From contig CAMNDM010000009.1 of assembly GCA_946535435.1 (NCBI GenBank), forward strand, positions 28,449 to 92,448: DNA of 64,000 bases. The letters are read 5' to 3'. The stretch is from Physcocola sp002396385 (lineage in GTDB: Bacteria > Bacteroidota > Bacteroidia > Bacteroidales > Paludibacteraceae). The translations under genes were made by a program, and so were the position numbers. The notes under the pieces were generated by a model that did no database searches, was not told the origin of the DNA, and saw only the letters and a program-made list of their open reading frames with translations. This document shows, in pieces, positions 49,890-59,206 of the stretch. Position 1 is the stretch's first letter. The number at the start of each line of letters is the position of its first letter.

Positions 49890-51248
49890 ATGAAAGATTT
49901 AAAAGATATAAAGGTGGCGGTGGCCGGTACGGGCTACGTCGGCCTTTCCATCGCCACTTTGTTGGCGCAGCACCACCAGGTGGTGGCTGTTGATGTGGTC
50001 CCTGAAAAGGTGGACAAGATCAACAACCATGTCTCTCCTATCCAGGACGACTATATTGAGAAATTTCTGGCTGAAAAGCCGCTCAAACTTAAGGCGACGC
50101 TCGATGGGGCGGCTGCTTATGCCGACGCCGATTTTGTGGTGATTGCCGCTCCTACCAATTACGACCCTGTCAAGAACTATTTCGACACTTCGCACGTGGA
50201 AGAGGTCATCGACCTCGTCCTTCAGGTGAACCCCGACGCTGTTATGGTCATCAAGTCGACCATCCCTGTCGGTTACACCCGCAGCCTTTATGTGAAGTAC
50301 GCCAAGGTCTTTGCCGAGACACCCGCGCTCAAGGGCAAGAAGTTCAACCTCTTGTTCTCGCCCGAGTTCTTGCGCGAGAGCAAGGCCCTCTACGACAACC
50401 TCTATCCGAGCCGTATCATTGTCGGCTACCCGAAGATTATAGAACACGCTTCGTTCGATGAGGAGAACGCCGCCATCTGTGCAGTGGGCAATCCGCAGGC
50501 CGGACAGTTCGCCCGCACTTTTGCCGCCCTTCTGGTCGAGGGTTCCGCTATCGCGTCTGAACTCGACCCTGCTGGCTCTCTTCCTCAAAAAGAGAGCGGC
50601 GACAGGGTGCTGTTTATGGGTATGAAGGAGGCCGAGGCGGTCAAGTTGTTCGCCAACACCTATCTGGCCCTGCGTGTCAGCTATTTCAACGAACTCGACA
50701 CCTATGCCGAGGTGAAGGGGCTCGATGCCCAGGCCATCATTCAGGGCATCGGTCTCGACCCGCGCATCGGGCTGCACTATAACAATCCGTCTTTCGGCTA
50801 TGGCGGCTACTGCCTGCCTAAAGACACCAAGCAGCTGCTTGCTAACTACGAGGATGTTCCGCAGAATATGATGACGGCCATTGTCGAGAGCAACCGCACC
50901 CGTAAGGACTTTATTGCTGATCAGGTGCTCCGCAAGGCGGGCTTTACCGACGCCACGGCCCAGAACATCACCGTGGGGGTTTACCGCCTGACCATGAAGT
51001 CGAACAGCGACAATTTCCGTCAGTCGAGCATCCAGGGCGTTATGAAGCGCATCAAGGCGAAAGGCGTTAACGTCGTCATCTACGAACCTACACTCGCCGA
51101 CGGCTCCACCTTCTTCGGCAGCGTGGTGGTCAACGACCTCGCGCGCTTCAAGGCGCTGTGTAACTCTATCGTGGCCAACCGCTACGATGCCTGCCTCGAC
51201 GATGTCCGCGACAAGGTCTACACGCGTGACCTTTTCTGTAAAGACTAG
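49890..51248 (+). CDS. ugd: UDP-glucose 6-dehydrogenase
   Basis: Oxidises UDP-glucose to UDP-glucuronate with two NAD. N-terminal Rossmann domain KVAVAGTGYVGLSIATLLA, mid block KSTIPVGYTRSL and PEFLRESKALYDNLYPSRII, catalytic Cys in FGYGGYCLPKDTKQL (about residue 302) and a C-terminal NAD-UDP domain. The 452-residue length is slightly longer than the commonest short form but normal. It feeds the upstream epimerase, so together they yield UDP-GlcA and UDP-GalA for the polysaccharide. Confidence 0.93.
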   Translation: MKDLKDIKVAVAGTGYVGLSIATLLAQHHQVVAVDVVPEKVDKINNHVSPIQDDYIEKFLAEKPLKLKATLDGAAAYADADFVVIAAPTNYDPVKNYFDTSHVEEVIDLVLQVNPDAVMVIKSTIPVGYTRSLYVKYAKVFAETPALKGKKFNLLFSPEFLRESKALYDNLYPSRIIVGYPKIIEHASFDEENAAICAVGNPQAGQFARTFAALLVEGSAIASELDPAGSLPQKESGDRVLFMGMKEAEAVKLFANTYLALRVSYFNELDTYAEVKGLDAQAIIQGIGLDPRIGLHYNNPSFGYGGYCLPKDTKQLLANYEDVPQNMMTAIVESNRTRKDFIADQVLRKAGFTDATAQNITVGVYRLTMKSNSDNFRQSSIQGVMKRIKAKGVNVVIYEPTLADGSTFFGSVVVNDLARFKALCNSIVANRYDACLDDVRDKVYTRDLFCKD

Positions 51249-51297
51249 GATGCGGGCTTCTGGCCCATTCATTTACTAACCCTTATCTGGATAAATT

Positions 51298-53199
51298 TTG
51301 TTTCACGATTTCTTACATTGGTACTTTTCTAAAAAGGCCCTGCGGTACTGGTACATCCTCGTTATCGATTGTGCCTTGGTCATGTTTTCCGGCTATGTGG
51401 GCCATTACCTCGAAATAGGGGGTGACCGCTTCGCCCACCATTTCTGGCCGATGACGTGGGGACTGCTCTGCTGCACGGTTTTCTATTTGTTGGCGTTTGT
51501 GCTGCTGCATACCTACCGGGGCATCATCCGCTACTCGTCGTTTATCGACTTGCAGCGTGTGGCCGTTGCCGTACTGACTGGTACGGTTGTGTCGGGGGTA
51601 GTCTGCCATTTCGGTCGTGGCCTGTGTGCCGACCTCTACTTCCCGGGTTTGAAGGCGTTGTGCACCATGCTGGTGCTGTCCATATTGTTGCTGTGGGCAG
51701 AGCGTGTAGCGGTCAAGCGTATGTTCGACACACTGGTTATCGACTCGGCCCTGCCTGTTGCCATCTATGGCGCGCGGGCTGGTGGTATCAGTCTGGCGCA
51801 GAGTCTGTTCTCGCAGCAGGTCAAGCAATACCGCTTGCGGGTCTTCATCAGCGATGCTGAGGATATGGCGGGCTCTTACCTGCTGGGTAAGAAGGTGCTG
51901 CTGAACGAGCGGGGCATCGTGGACGAACTGGTGGCGCTGGGGGTGCGGGTCATCCTTGTCTCGCCGCTCAAGAGCGAGAGGTTCAGGGCCAATCCGCAGT
52001 TTGTGGAAGACCTGCTGGCTGCCAACATCAAGATTATGATGATGCCGGCTGCTGAAGAGTGGGACGGCAAGTCCAGCCTTACGCCGCACTCGTTGCACGA
52101 GGTGCAGATTGAAGACTTACTGCCGCGCGACAAGATTGAGGTCGATATGCAGGCTATTGGCGAACTGCTGGCCGGTCGTAAGATTCTTATTACCGGTGCG
52201 GCGGGGTCCATCGGCTCTGAGATGGTCCGTCAGGTGGCTGCTTTCAAACCCTCTGAAATGGTTTTGATTGACCAGGCCGAAACGCCTATGCACGATGTCC
52301 GCCTGCTTATGGCCCGCCGTTTCCCCGACATCAAGTGCGAAACCATTGTCAGCTCTATTGCCAATAAGGAGCACATGGAGGTCATCTTCCGCCAGCACCA
52401 GCCCGAATACGTGTTCCATGCTGCCGCCTACAAGCATGTGCCGATGATGGAAGACAACCCGGGCATGGCGGTGCAGAACAACATTGCCGGCACCCGCATC
52501 ATTGCCGATCTGGCTGTGAAGTACGGCACCCGCAAGTTTGTGATGATATCTACCGACAAGGCGGTCAATCCGACCAACGTGATGGGCTGTAGCAAGCGTA
52601 TCTGTGAAATTTACTGCCAGTCGCTCAACAAGGCTATTGTCGAGGGGAAGGTGCAGGGTGTTACCCAGTTTGTCACCACCCGCTTTGGTAATGTGTTGGG
52701 ATCGAACGGTTCGGTCATCCCTATCTTTAAAGACCAGATTGCCAAGGGCGGTCCTGTCACTGTTACCCATCCCGACATTATCCGTTATTTCATGCTCATT
52801 CCCGAAGCCTGCAAACTGGTGCTTGAGGCGGGTACGATGGGCAAGGGTGGCGAGATTTTTGTCTTCGACATGGGCCAGCCGGTCAAGATTGTCGATTTGG
52901 CTCGCCGGATGATTAACTTGTCGGGGGCGAAGAATGTGGAAATCAAGTTTACCGGTCTTCGTGATGGTGAGAAACTGTACGAGGAACTCCTCAGCGCGAA
53001 GGAAAACACCAAACCGACGGTGCATCCGAAAATCATGGTGGCAACGGTCCGCGAATACGATTACGCTACGGCATGTGCCAACGAAGAGCGTCTCCTCCAA
53101 GCCTCCTACTCCTTCAACGACATGGAAATCGTGCGCATCATGAAGGAAATTGTTCCCGAATACAAATCCCAATCGTCCAAATACCAAATCCTCGATTAG
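51298..53199 (+). CDS. Membrane-bound UDP-HexNAc 4,6-dehydratase (FlaA1/CapD/WbpM-like)
   Basis: Four N-terminal membrane helices (within residues about 10-140, for example YWYILVIDCALVMFSGYVG and LVLSILLLWAERVAV), then a Rossmann region and an SDR domain starting KILITGAAGSIGSEMVRQ (about residue 298), catalytic STDKAVNPTNVMGCSKR with Met-x3-Lys in place of Tyr-x3-Lys, as is normal in this family, and RFGNVLGSNGSVIP. It makes a 4-keto-6-deoxy-UDP-HexNAc for deoxyaminosugars. The start is TTG at 51298 (an in-frame stop lies two codons upstream); the first in-frame ATG, about residue 30, is inside membrane helix 1, so the unusual TTG start is preferred. Confidence 0.92.
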   Translation: MFHDFLHWYFSKKALRYWYILVIDCALVMFSGYVGHYLEIGGDRFAHHFWPMTWGLLCCTVFYLLAFVLLHTYRGIIRYSSFIDLQRVAVAVLTGTVVSGVVCHFGRGLCADLYFPGLKALCTMLVLSILLLWAERVAVKRMFDTLVIDSALPVAIYGARAGGISLAQSLFSQQVKQYRLRVFISDAEDMAGSYLLGKKVLLNERGIVDELVALGVRVILVSPLKSERFRANPQFVEDLLAANIKIMMMPAAEEWDGKSSLTPHSLHEVQIEDLLPRDKIEVDMQAIGELLAGRKILITGAAGSIGSEMVRQVAAFKPSEMVLIDQAETPMHDVRLLMARRFPDIKCETIVSSIANKEHMEVIFRQHQPEYVFHAAAYKHVPMMEDNPGMAVQNNIAGTRIIADLAVKYGTRKFVMISTDKAVNPTNVMGCSKRICEIYCQSLNKAIVEGKVQGVTQFVTTRFGNVLGSNGSVIPIFKDQIAKGGPVTVTHPDIIRYFMLIPEACKLVLEAGTMGKGGEIFVFDMGQPVKIVDLARRMINLSGAKNVEIKFTGLRDGEKLYEELLSAKENTKPTVHPKIMVATVREYDYATACANEERLLQASYSFNDMEIVRIMKEIVPEYKSQSSKYQILD

Positions 53200-53286
53200 G
53201 TAAAGAAAATAGACCACAGATAAAACAGATTTCACAAGAAGCATCCAACCCCCTAGATGTGGCTACATTTGTAGGTGTTAGTTGGA

Positions 53287-53364
53287 AATAAAACACATAA
53301 AACATTTAAAACAAAGAGCCAACAAAGTTGGCAAACAAGTTTTCAATGTTTTATCAGTTTTATT
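53287..53364. repeat. Nested hairpin repeat, copy E1 (AATAAAAC ... GTTTTATT)
   Basis: A 78-base imperfect palindrome: AATAAAAC / GTTTTATT outer arms, TAAAACATT / AATGTTTTA middle arms, and an inner stem GCCAAC-AAA-GTTGGC (53318-53332). The region just upstream (53246-53285) has a further CCAAC / GTTGG pair. It lies between the dehydratase gene and a GxxExxY gene. Confidence 0.85.
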
Positions 53365-53387
53365 AAAAAAAGAAAACAGCAAATTCA

Positions 53388-53837
53388 ATGGTGGACGTTG
53401 AAGCCTTAAAAAAGCATGTGTGGGATGTTCTTGGTGCTTTGTATGAAGTTCATAAAGAACTAGGACCTGGTCTAAACGAGAACGTTTATCAGGAAGGACT
53501 TTCTTTACAACTTGAAGAACAAGGAATTGAGTACAAAAAAGAGTTAGTATTTCATCCTATATACCATAATAAAGAAATGACAACTACTTATAGACTAGAT
53601 TTCCTATGCAAGCAAGATATAATAATTGAACTTAAATCTGTTGAAGAACTTAGTGGAGTACACCGGTCTCAACTCTATAATTATATGAGATTATATAAAC
53701 CTAAAGTCGGAATTTTGGTTAATTTTTTACCAAAATATGCTCAAATTGAAACATATTTATATGATGCTGAGAAGCGGGAAGTTCTTACAAGAGAAGGTAA
53801 ACCTTTAATAAAGGTGATTGGTACGTTTGTTCGTTAA
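53388..53837 (+). CDS. GxxExxY family protein
   Basis: A 149-residue protein with the name-giving motif G-L-N-E-N-V-Y (about residues 26-33), following WDVLGALYEVHKELGPG. A PD-(D/E)XK-like core follows: YRLDFLCKQDIIIELKSVEEL (Asp, Glu-x-Lys) and RSQLYNYMRLYKPKVGILVNF. Nuclease-like, activity unproven. It is flanked by hairpin repeats whose inner loops are AAA upstream and TTT downstream (inverted orientation), and sits between polysaccharide genes, so it appears to be inserted cargo. Confidence 0.88.
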   Translation: MVDVEALKKHVWDVLGALYEVHKELGPGLNENVYQEGLSLQLEEQGIEYKKELVFHPIYHNKEMTTTYRLDFLCKQDIIIELKSVEELSGVHRSQLYNYMRLYKPKVGILVNFLPKYAQIETYLYDAEKREVLTREGKPLIKVIGTFVR

Positions 53838-53920
53838 TATTAAAAAAAAGCAGTAGAGAATGCCAACTTTGTTGGCAACTATGTTTTATAAGTTTTTAAT
53901 GTTTTATTTAATAAAATAAA
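53838..53920. repeat. Nested hairpin repeat, partial copy E1b, inverted relative to E1
   Basis: Inner stem TGCCAAC-TTT-GTTGGCA (53861-53877) followed by GTTTTAT-like arms up to about 53910; the matching left arm is missing. The TTT loop is the complement of the AAA loop in E1, so the two copies bracket the GxxExxY gene in opposite orientation. Confidence 0.7.
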
Positions 53921-53941
53921 TCTATTAATTTAATTGCGATT

Positions 53942-55792
53942 ATGTGTGGTATAGTAGGATATATCGGTAAGCAAGAAGCTTACCCAATTCTGATAAACGG
54001 TCTTCGTAAACTTGAATACCGTGGTTACGACAGTGCCGGCTGTGCGCTTTATTCGGCCTCAGGCCAGCTTAACATCTACAAAGCCAAAGGCAAAGTGGCC
54101 GACCTCGACGCCGTGGCACAAGACAAAGACATCAGCGGAACCATGGGCATTGCCCACACCCGTTGGGCCACCCATGGCGCACCTAGCACCATCAACGCCC
54201 ATCCGCACTGCTGTGGTACCGGACGTGTAACCCTGGTGCATAACGGCATCATCGAGAACTACGCCACCCTGAGGGAACAGCTTATACAGAAAGGCTATGA
54301 GTTCCAGAGTGAGACCGATACCGAAGTGTTGGTCCAGTTGGTGGCCTACACCCTCGAAAAGACCGGTACCGACATCGTCAATGCCGTTCGACTGGCGCTG
54401 AACCAGGTCATCGGTGCCTATGCCATCTGTGTCATCGACCGTGAGCAACCCGACATCTTGGTTTGTGCCCGCAAGTCGTCTCCTATGGTTATTGGTGTGG
54501 TGCCCGACAACAGCGAGTTCTTTGTCGCTTCCGATGCCAGCCCTATCGCCCAGTACACAAAAGATATGGTGTACATCGACGACGAGCAGATTGCCGTCTG
54601 CCAGCGGGGTAGTGCCCTGCGCCTGCTCAGCCTGCAGGGCAAGGAAATGGAAGCCAACGTGCAGCAGGTCGACCTCGACCTCAGCATGCTCTCCAAGGGT
54701 GGATATCCGCACTTTATGCTGAAAGAGATTTTCGACCAGCCGCAGGTCCTTCGCGACTGTATGCGTGGCCGACTCATTGCCGATGAAAAACGGGTGACCC
54801 TCTCGGCTGTCGAGGAGCACCGCGATGTGTTGCTCCGTGCACGCCGCATTGTGATTGTCAGCTGTGGCACTTCGTGGCATGCCGGACTTATAGGCAAGCA
54901 GCTTATTGAGAAGTTCTGCAAAATTCCGGTTGAGGTGGCTTATGCCAGCGAATACCGTTACAGCGATACCGTTATCGAGCCTACCGATGTGGTTATGGCT
55001 ATCAGCCAGTCGGGCGAGACGGCCGACACAATGGCCGCTATCGAGATGGCGAAGGAGAAGGGGGCCTTTGTCTATGGCATTGTCAACGCTGTGGGCAGTA
55101 GCATTGCCCGTGCGTCGCATGCCGGCACCTACATCCATGTCGGTCCGGAGATTGGCGTCGCCTCTACCAAGGCGTTTACCGGTCAGGTGACGGTTTTGGT
55201 CATGTTCGCTTTGGCACTCGGACACCTGAAGGGGACCATCTCGCAGAGCGAGTATGAAGATACCATCGCCGAACTGGAGATCATACCAGACAAGATTCAA
55301 AAAACACTGCAACAGAACGCCAAGATTGAGTCTATCGCCTCTTATTTCACCTATGCGCACAACTTCTTGTACCTGGGTCGCGGATTCAACTATCCTGTTG
55401 CGCTGGAAGGGGCGTTGAAGTTAAAGGAAATATCTTATATCCACGCTGAGGGATATCCGGCAGCCGAAATGAAGCACGGCCCTATCGCGCTTATCGACAG
55501 CGAAATGCCGGTAGTCTTTCTGGCTACCCACCACCAGCTGTACGAGAAGATCCTCAGCAATATGCAGGAGGTCATCTCCCGCAAGGGTCGTATCACTGCT
55601 GTGGTGACCGAGGGCGACGAGCAGGTGAAGCACCTGGTCGACAACTACATCGAGGTGCCGCCTACCCTCATGACACTGGCTCCGCTCCTCTCTGTCATTC
55701 CGCTCCAACTCCTCAGCTACCATGTGGCCGTAGCCAAGGGACTTGACGTTGACCAGCCACGTAATTTGGCGAAGTCCGTCACTGTCGAGTAG
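53942..55792 (+). CDS. glmS: Glutamine-fructose-6-phosphate aminotransferase (isomerising)
   Basis: Makes glucosamine-6-phosphate, the first step to UDP-GlcNAc. N-terminal glutaminase with nucleophile Cys2 (MCGIVGYIG) and GRVTLVHNGIIENY; then two SIS domains (VSCGTSWHAGLIGKQL; ISQSGETADTMAAI; GRGFNYPVALEGALKLKEIS; YPAAEMKHGPIALID) and the conserved end QPRNLAKSVTVE. At 616 residues it is full length. Its location between repeats in a polysaccharide locus suggests a dedicated copy for UDP-HexNAc supply; whether another glmS exists elsewhere cannot be seen. Confidence 0.97.
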   Translation: MCGIVGYIGKQEAYPILINGLRKLEYRGYDSAGCALYSASGQLNIYKAKGKVADLDAVAQDKDISGTMGIAHTRWATHGAPSTINAHPHCCGTGRVTLVHNGIIENYATLREQLIQKGYEFQSETDTEVLVQLVAYTLEKTGTDIVNAVRLALNQVIGAYAICVIDREQPDILVCARKSSPMVIGVVPDNSEFFVASDASPIAQYTKDMVYIDDEQIAVCQRGSALRLLSLQGKEMEANVQQVDLDLSMLSKGGYPHFMLKEIFDQPQVLRDCMRGRLIADEKRVTLSAVEEHRDVLLRARRIVIVSCGTSWHAGLIGKQLIEKFCKIPVEVAYASEYRYSDTVIEPTDVVMAISQSGETADTMAAIEMAKEKGAFVYGIVNAVGSSIARASHAGTYIHVGPEIGVASTKAFTGQVTVLVMFALALGHLKGTISQSEYEDTIAELEIIPDKIQKTLQQNAKIESIASYFTYAHNFLYLGRGFNYPVALEGALKLKEISYIHAEGYPAAEMKHGPIALIDSEMPVVFLATHHQLYEKILSNMQEVISRKGRITAVVTEGDEQVKHLVDNYIEVPPTLMTLAPLLSVIPLQLLSYHVAVAKGLDVDQPRNLAKSVTVE

Positions 55793-56384
55793 TTCTTGTA
55801 GAATAAAACATCTAAAACACCAAAAACAACATCCGCCACCGCAGGTGGCCCAGTTTTCTAGGTTTTAGAAGTTTTATTAAAAATCTCTTTACTGCCGCAG
55901 GCATCAGTCACAGAGAAATCTGTTGAATCAGTTTAATCTGTGTTCAAAAATCTTTGCGTGTTCAATAAATAAAACCAGTAAAACTTTTAAAACAAGTTAT
56001 CCAACGCAGTTGGTATGTTTTCCGAGTTTTGGATGTTTTATTAAAAATCTCTTCAATGCCGCAGGCGTTGCACTTCGTGTCAAAAGTGTTCAAAAAGGAA
56101 TCACAGAGTTCTGTGTAAATCGCAATGCCGAAGGCATCAGTCACAAAGAAATCTGTTGAATCAGTGCAATCTGTGTTCAAAAATCTTTGCGTGATCAATA
56201 AATAAAACCAGTAAAACTTTAAAAACAAGTTATCCAACGCAGTTGGTATGTTTTCCGAGTTTTGGATGTTTTATTAAGAAATCCCCCACTGCCGCAGGCA
56301 TCAGTCACTAAGAAATCTGTAGAATCAGTGCAATCTGTGTTTAAATAATTATATCCAGTGAAAGCTGTTTGATGAAATTATATT
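55793..56384. repeat. Intergenic tandem of repeat units E2, E3 and E4 with tails
   Basis: Three nested-hairpin copies (E2 55802-55878, inner stem GCCACC-GCA-GGTGGC; E3 55968-56042 and E4 56201-56275, inner stem CCAAC-GCA-GTTGG) alternate with a tail unit that begins TGCC-GCA-GGCA (55893-55903) or ATGCC-GAA-GGCAT (56125-56137) and runs CATCAGTCACA(A/G)AGAAATCTG ... AATCTGTGTTCAAAAATC. E3 and E4 are nearly identical. No gene; open frames here are by-products of the repeat. Confidence 0.92.
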
Positions 56385-57683
56385 ATGGCAAGGCTGAAAA
56401 TAAAGAATTTTGGTCCAATAGAAGAGAATATCTCCGCAGACGGAACTCTTGCCGATGATGGCTTCTTTACAGTAGATTTCCCATCGGTAACTGTTTTTAT
56501 TGGACGACAAGCTAGTGGAAAAAGCACGCTGGCGAAGTTATATTCTACCTTGGCATGGTTAGATAAGACGCTTACCCGACAGTCGGTCACCAGCGATTTC
56601 GTGACAAAGGAGGTCGTAAAGAACTTATGCGCGCAACAAGAACTCTCGGAGTACTTCAGGCCCAACACCTCTTTTAGCTACGAAAGCGCCGAACGACGGT
56701 TCTCTTATTCCGAAAACACTGGCTTCCATATAACGGAAATAGAAGCAGAAAATGGCAAGAGGATAAAATTACCAAAAATCCAGTATGTCTCTGCTGCAAG
56801 AAATCTGCTCACTATTCTGTATAGTGTTGATTCTCCTTTCAATGGAGCTGACTCCAACACTGTGAAAAAAACGTCGGGCATTCCTTTTATGGTGAATGAC
56901 CTGAACCGGGAGTATATTCGTGCTTTGGCTTCCTTGGCAAAAGAAGGTTTCAGCCTGCCTATTGATAATACCAAGGTTTTTTTCGATAATTACAGAACCT
57001 TTGTCAGCACCAATGGCGTTGATGTTTCAATGTCGGCTGCTTCAAGTGGCATTCAGTCTATCACCCCTTTGCTTCTTGTCAGCCGTTTCCTTTCGAGGGA
57101 AGTAATTAGGGGACTGTTTGAAAAACTGATGTCTGTTTCCGACGATGTGAAGGCTAAAATTGAGAAGAACTTGTCGTCGCTGGGTGATAGTTCTCTTGTT
57201 GAGAAATTCAAACTTTTCACGATGGGGGGCCGTGAGATACTGGATGGTGACGGGACATTGTCTAACATCGAACTCGCCTCAAGCAGATTTATCCCTTCCT
57301 ATCTCGTTGAAATTGTCGAGGAACCGGAACAAAACCTTTTCCCTGAAACCCAGGCGGAGGTCCTTTACCAACTTTTGGAATGCAGAAATTCCAATAGCGA
57401 CAACAAACTTGTTATTTCCACCCATTCGCCTTATATACTGACGGCCCTCAATAATGCGATGTTGGCCCATGACGTCTATAGCAACACCTCGAAGCGGGTG
57501 GAGGCGCTGCCTGAAAACAGAACGGTCTCGTTCGACAAGGTGGCTGCCTATATGCTGGAGGACGGACGGGTTACCTCTATACTGGATAAAGACAGCCGGA
57601 TGATTAATGCCGAAATGATTGACGGGTGCTCTACACAAATCAATCAGGTATTCAGCGATATTTTGAATTTGAATCATGACTGA
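56385..57683 (+). CDS. AAA/ABC-type ATPase, candidate defence protein
   Basis: A 432-residue ATPase of the OLD/RecF-like group: N-terminal RLKIKNFGPIEEN strand, Walker A VFIGRQASGKSTLAKLY (about residue 43), and Walker B VEIVEEPEQNLFPETQ (about 305) followed by KLVISTHSPYILTALNNAM (H-loop). No Toprim or nuclease domain follows. The last codons overlap the start of a small nuclease-like gene by 8 bases (57676-57683), a two-gene arrangement common in phage-defence systems (for example ATPase with separate effector). Pairing and location among repeat-flanked cargo are the evidence; no named system is recognised with confidence. Confidence 0.85.
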   Translation: MARLKIKNFGPIEENISADGTLADDGFFTVDFPSVTVFIGRQASGKSTLAKLYSTLAWLDKTLTRQSVTSDFVTKEVVKNLCAQQELSEYFRPNTSFSYESAERRFSYSENTGFHITEIEAENGKRIKLPKIQYVSAARNLLTILYSVDSPFNGADSNTVKKTSGIPFMVNDLNREYIRALASLAKEGFSLPIDNTKVFFDNYRTFVSTNGVDVSMSAASSGIQSITPLLLVSRFLSREVIRGLFEKLMSVSDDVKAKIEKNLSSLGDSSLVEKFKLFTMGGREILDGDGTLSNIELASSRFIPSYLVEIVEEPEQNLFPETQAEVLYQLLECRNSNSDNKLVISTHSPYILTALNNAMLAHDVYSNTSKRVEALPENRTVSFDKVAAYMLEDGRVTSILDKDSRMINAEMIDGCSTQINQVFSDILNLNHD

Positions 57684-58137
57684 GTTCCTTTTAAATGTTG
57701 CGGGTAGTCAATCTCTGGCAGTCTCTTTTCCCGATAAGGCGGTTTTATCTTCTGACGACCGTTCAATTTTCTCTTTCTCGGAGAACAAGATGTCATACTC
57801 CGCTCAGAACAAGAGTAAGGTGCAGGGTTGCCGGTTGCAGATTGACGGAGGATTGATTCAAAACACGGACCTTAAATGCGATAACGGTCTTCTTTTATCC
57901 GACGGAAGGTTTTTCCTGATTGAGTTGAAGGGCGTTGATGTCGGTCATGCCTGTGAGCAAGTAGAGAAGACGGCTGATTTTGTCGCAACCAGATACTCCA
58001 ATTTTGGCTTTAAACTTTTCGGACGTATTGTGGCAAGAAAAGGAGTTCCACAGGTCGATACTAGAAGGCAAAGGCTGGAAAGAAAACTCCAGGGACGGCT
58101 GAAAATTCAAGAAAACAGGCTGGAAGAGGTGGTCTGA
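57676..58137 (+). CDS. Small nuclease-like protein paired with the ATPase
   Basis: A 153-residue protein. A core KCDNGLLLSDGRFFLIELKG followed by HACEQVEKTADFV resembles a PD-(D/E)XK nuclease (Asp ... Glu-x-Lys, then a helix with Gln/Glu), and the C-terminal end is a basic helix (RRQRLERKLQGRLKIQENR) that could bind nucleic acid. No family recognised. It overlaps the ATPase stop, so co-translation is expected; I infer that it is the effector of the pair. Confidence 0.65.
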   Translation: MTEFLLNVAGSQSLAVSFPDKAVLSSDDRSIFSFSENKMSYSAQNKSKVQGCRLQIDGGLIQNTDLKCDNGLLLSDGRFFLIELKGVDVGHACEQVEKTADFVATRYSNFGFKLFGRIVARKGVPQVDTRRQRLERKLQGRLKIQENRLEEVV

Positions 58138-58466
58138 AACCAACCCGACACTCACTGCCGTAGGCGTTGTTCATCGTGTCAATCGTGTTCAAAGAACACA
58201 AATCCGCAGTTATCGCCAACACAAGTAATCTGTATTATTTGTGTTATCTGTGTTCAAAGAAACACTGTCACAGATTTTTGTCAAACAGCTTATACACCGT
58301 AGGTGTCCCAGTTTTGGGTGTTTTATTTAAAATCTCTTCACTGCTGAAGGCATCAGTCACAAAGAAATCTGTTGAATCAGTTTAATCTGTGTTCAAGAAT
58401 CTTTGCTACAGTTCGTATGCTTAGTGTATTTCGTGTTCAAAATATCAATTTAATAGATCAAACACC
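58138..58466. repeat. Intergenic repeats with partial hairpin copy E5
   Basis: Contains tail-like segments (AATCTGT, TGTGTTCAAAGAA) and a partial nested hairpin with inner stem ACACC-GTA-GGTGT (58294-58306) and right arm ending GTTTTATT (58320-58327), then another tail (CTGCTGAAGGCATCAGTCAC). The stretch TTTGCTACAGTTCGTATGCT at about 58404 recurs at about 59137. No gene. Confidence 0.8.
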
Positions 58467-58646
58467 ATGGCAATCGCAATTCGTCCGATACCTGTTTTAA
58501 CAGGAACAACAGCAGAACGTTTTGAGGAGATGGTAGAAGAAAGTAAAAACACAACATTAACAGACGTTCCCGATGCTATAAGAAAAGCAGTCCGCACAAT
58601 GCAGGAACGCTCTCGTAATGTTGTTATAAAGATGCCAAAACGTTGA
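58467..58646 (+). CDS. Small antitoxin-like protein, 59 residues
   Basis: Begins MAIAIRPIPVLTGTTAERFE, similar in opening to the 59207-59392 protein (MARPIKETPILYGEDARRFE), and ends KMPKR with the stop overlapping the TTG start of a truncated acetyltransferase (TTGA at 58643-58646). The layout matches a small antitoxin upstream of a GNAT-type toxin, with the toxin broken here. Family assignment is by analogy with the neighbour pair. Confidence 0.65.
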   Translation: MAIAIRPIPVLTGTTAERFEEMVEESKNTTLTDVPDAIRKAVRTMQERSRNVVIKMPKR

Positions 58647-58897
58647 GCTCAAACTTCTCTTATAATATATTAGAAGAGTGTCTAATTCTTCGCCTTACCC
58701 CTGAATTGGCTACGTTGCCTTTCTCATGTGGAGATTCTGAGGGTGATAAAGACTTGGACGATTTCTTTCATAATCAAGCGCTCCCCTTTTCTCAAGAGAA
58801 ACTCGGGCAAACCTATTGTGTGATTGATAATAATGGCGAAGAGGCTGAACTTGTGGCATTCTTTACTCCTGAAATTCTTCTAATGCCCGATAAGTAA
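58643..58897 (+). pseudogene. Truncated GNAT-family acetyltransferase
   Basis: 84 residues from TTG. The segment PFSCGDSEGDKDLDDFFHNQ ... GQTYCVIDN ... ELVAFFTPEI corresponds to the first third of the intact GNAT protein at 59385-59933 (FDCGDDDLNDFIISEA ... VTYVMVRM ... KVVAFCSLAND). It stops before the acetyl-CoA-binding motif, and repeat DNA begins 60 bases downstream. Best read as the remnant of a GNAT gene cut by repeat insertion or deletion. Confidence 0.8.
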
Positions 58898-59206
58898 ATT
58901 TTTTTCTAATTGCTTTGGTCTCACAGATTATCTGTGTGCTCTGTGTTCAGAAATAAATAAAACCAGTAAAACTTTTAAAACAAGTTATCCAACGCAGTTG
59001 GTATGTTTTCCCAGTTTTAAATGTTTTATTAAAAATCTCTCCACTGCCGCAGGCATCAGTCACAAAGAAATCTGTTGAATCAGTGCAATCTGTGTTCAAA
59101 AATCAATGCCGCAGGCGTTGTCCTTTCGTAAGATTTGCTACAGTTCGTATGCTTAGTGTATTAAAAGTCCTTATATTGTTCTTTTTAACTAAAATTAATA
59201 AACTTT
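58898..59206. repeat. Intergenic repeat copy E6 with tail
   Basis: Full nested hairpin at 58956-59030 (inner stem CCAAC-GCA-GTTGG), then a tail with TGCC-GCA-GGCA and AATCTGTGTTCAAAAATC, a second ATGCC-GCA-GGCGT palindrome and the recurring segment TTTGCTACAGTTCGTATGCT. No gene. Confidence 0.9.

Noticed and set aside
51298..51400. A start for the 4,6-dehydratase at the first ATG, about residue 30
   Set aside because: It would cut membrane helix 1; the TTG start gives a complete helix.
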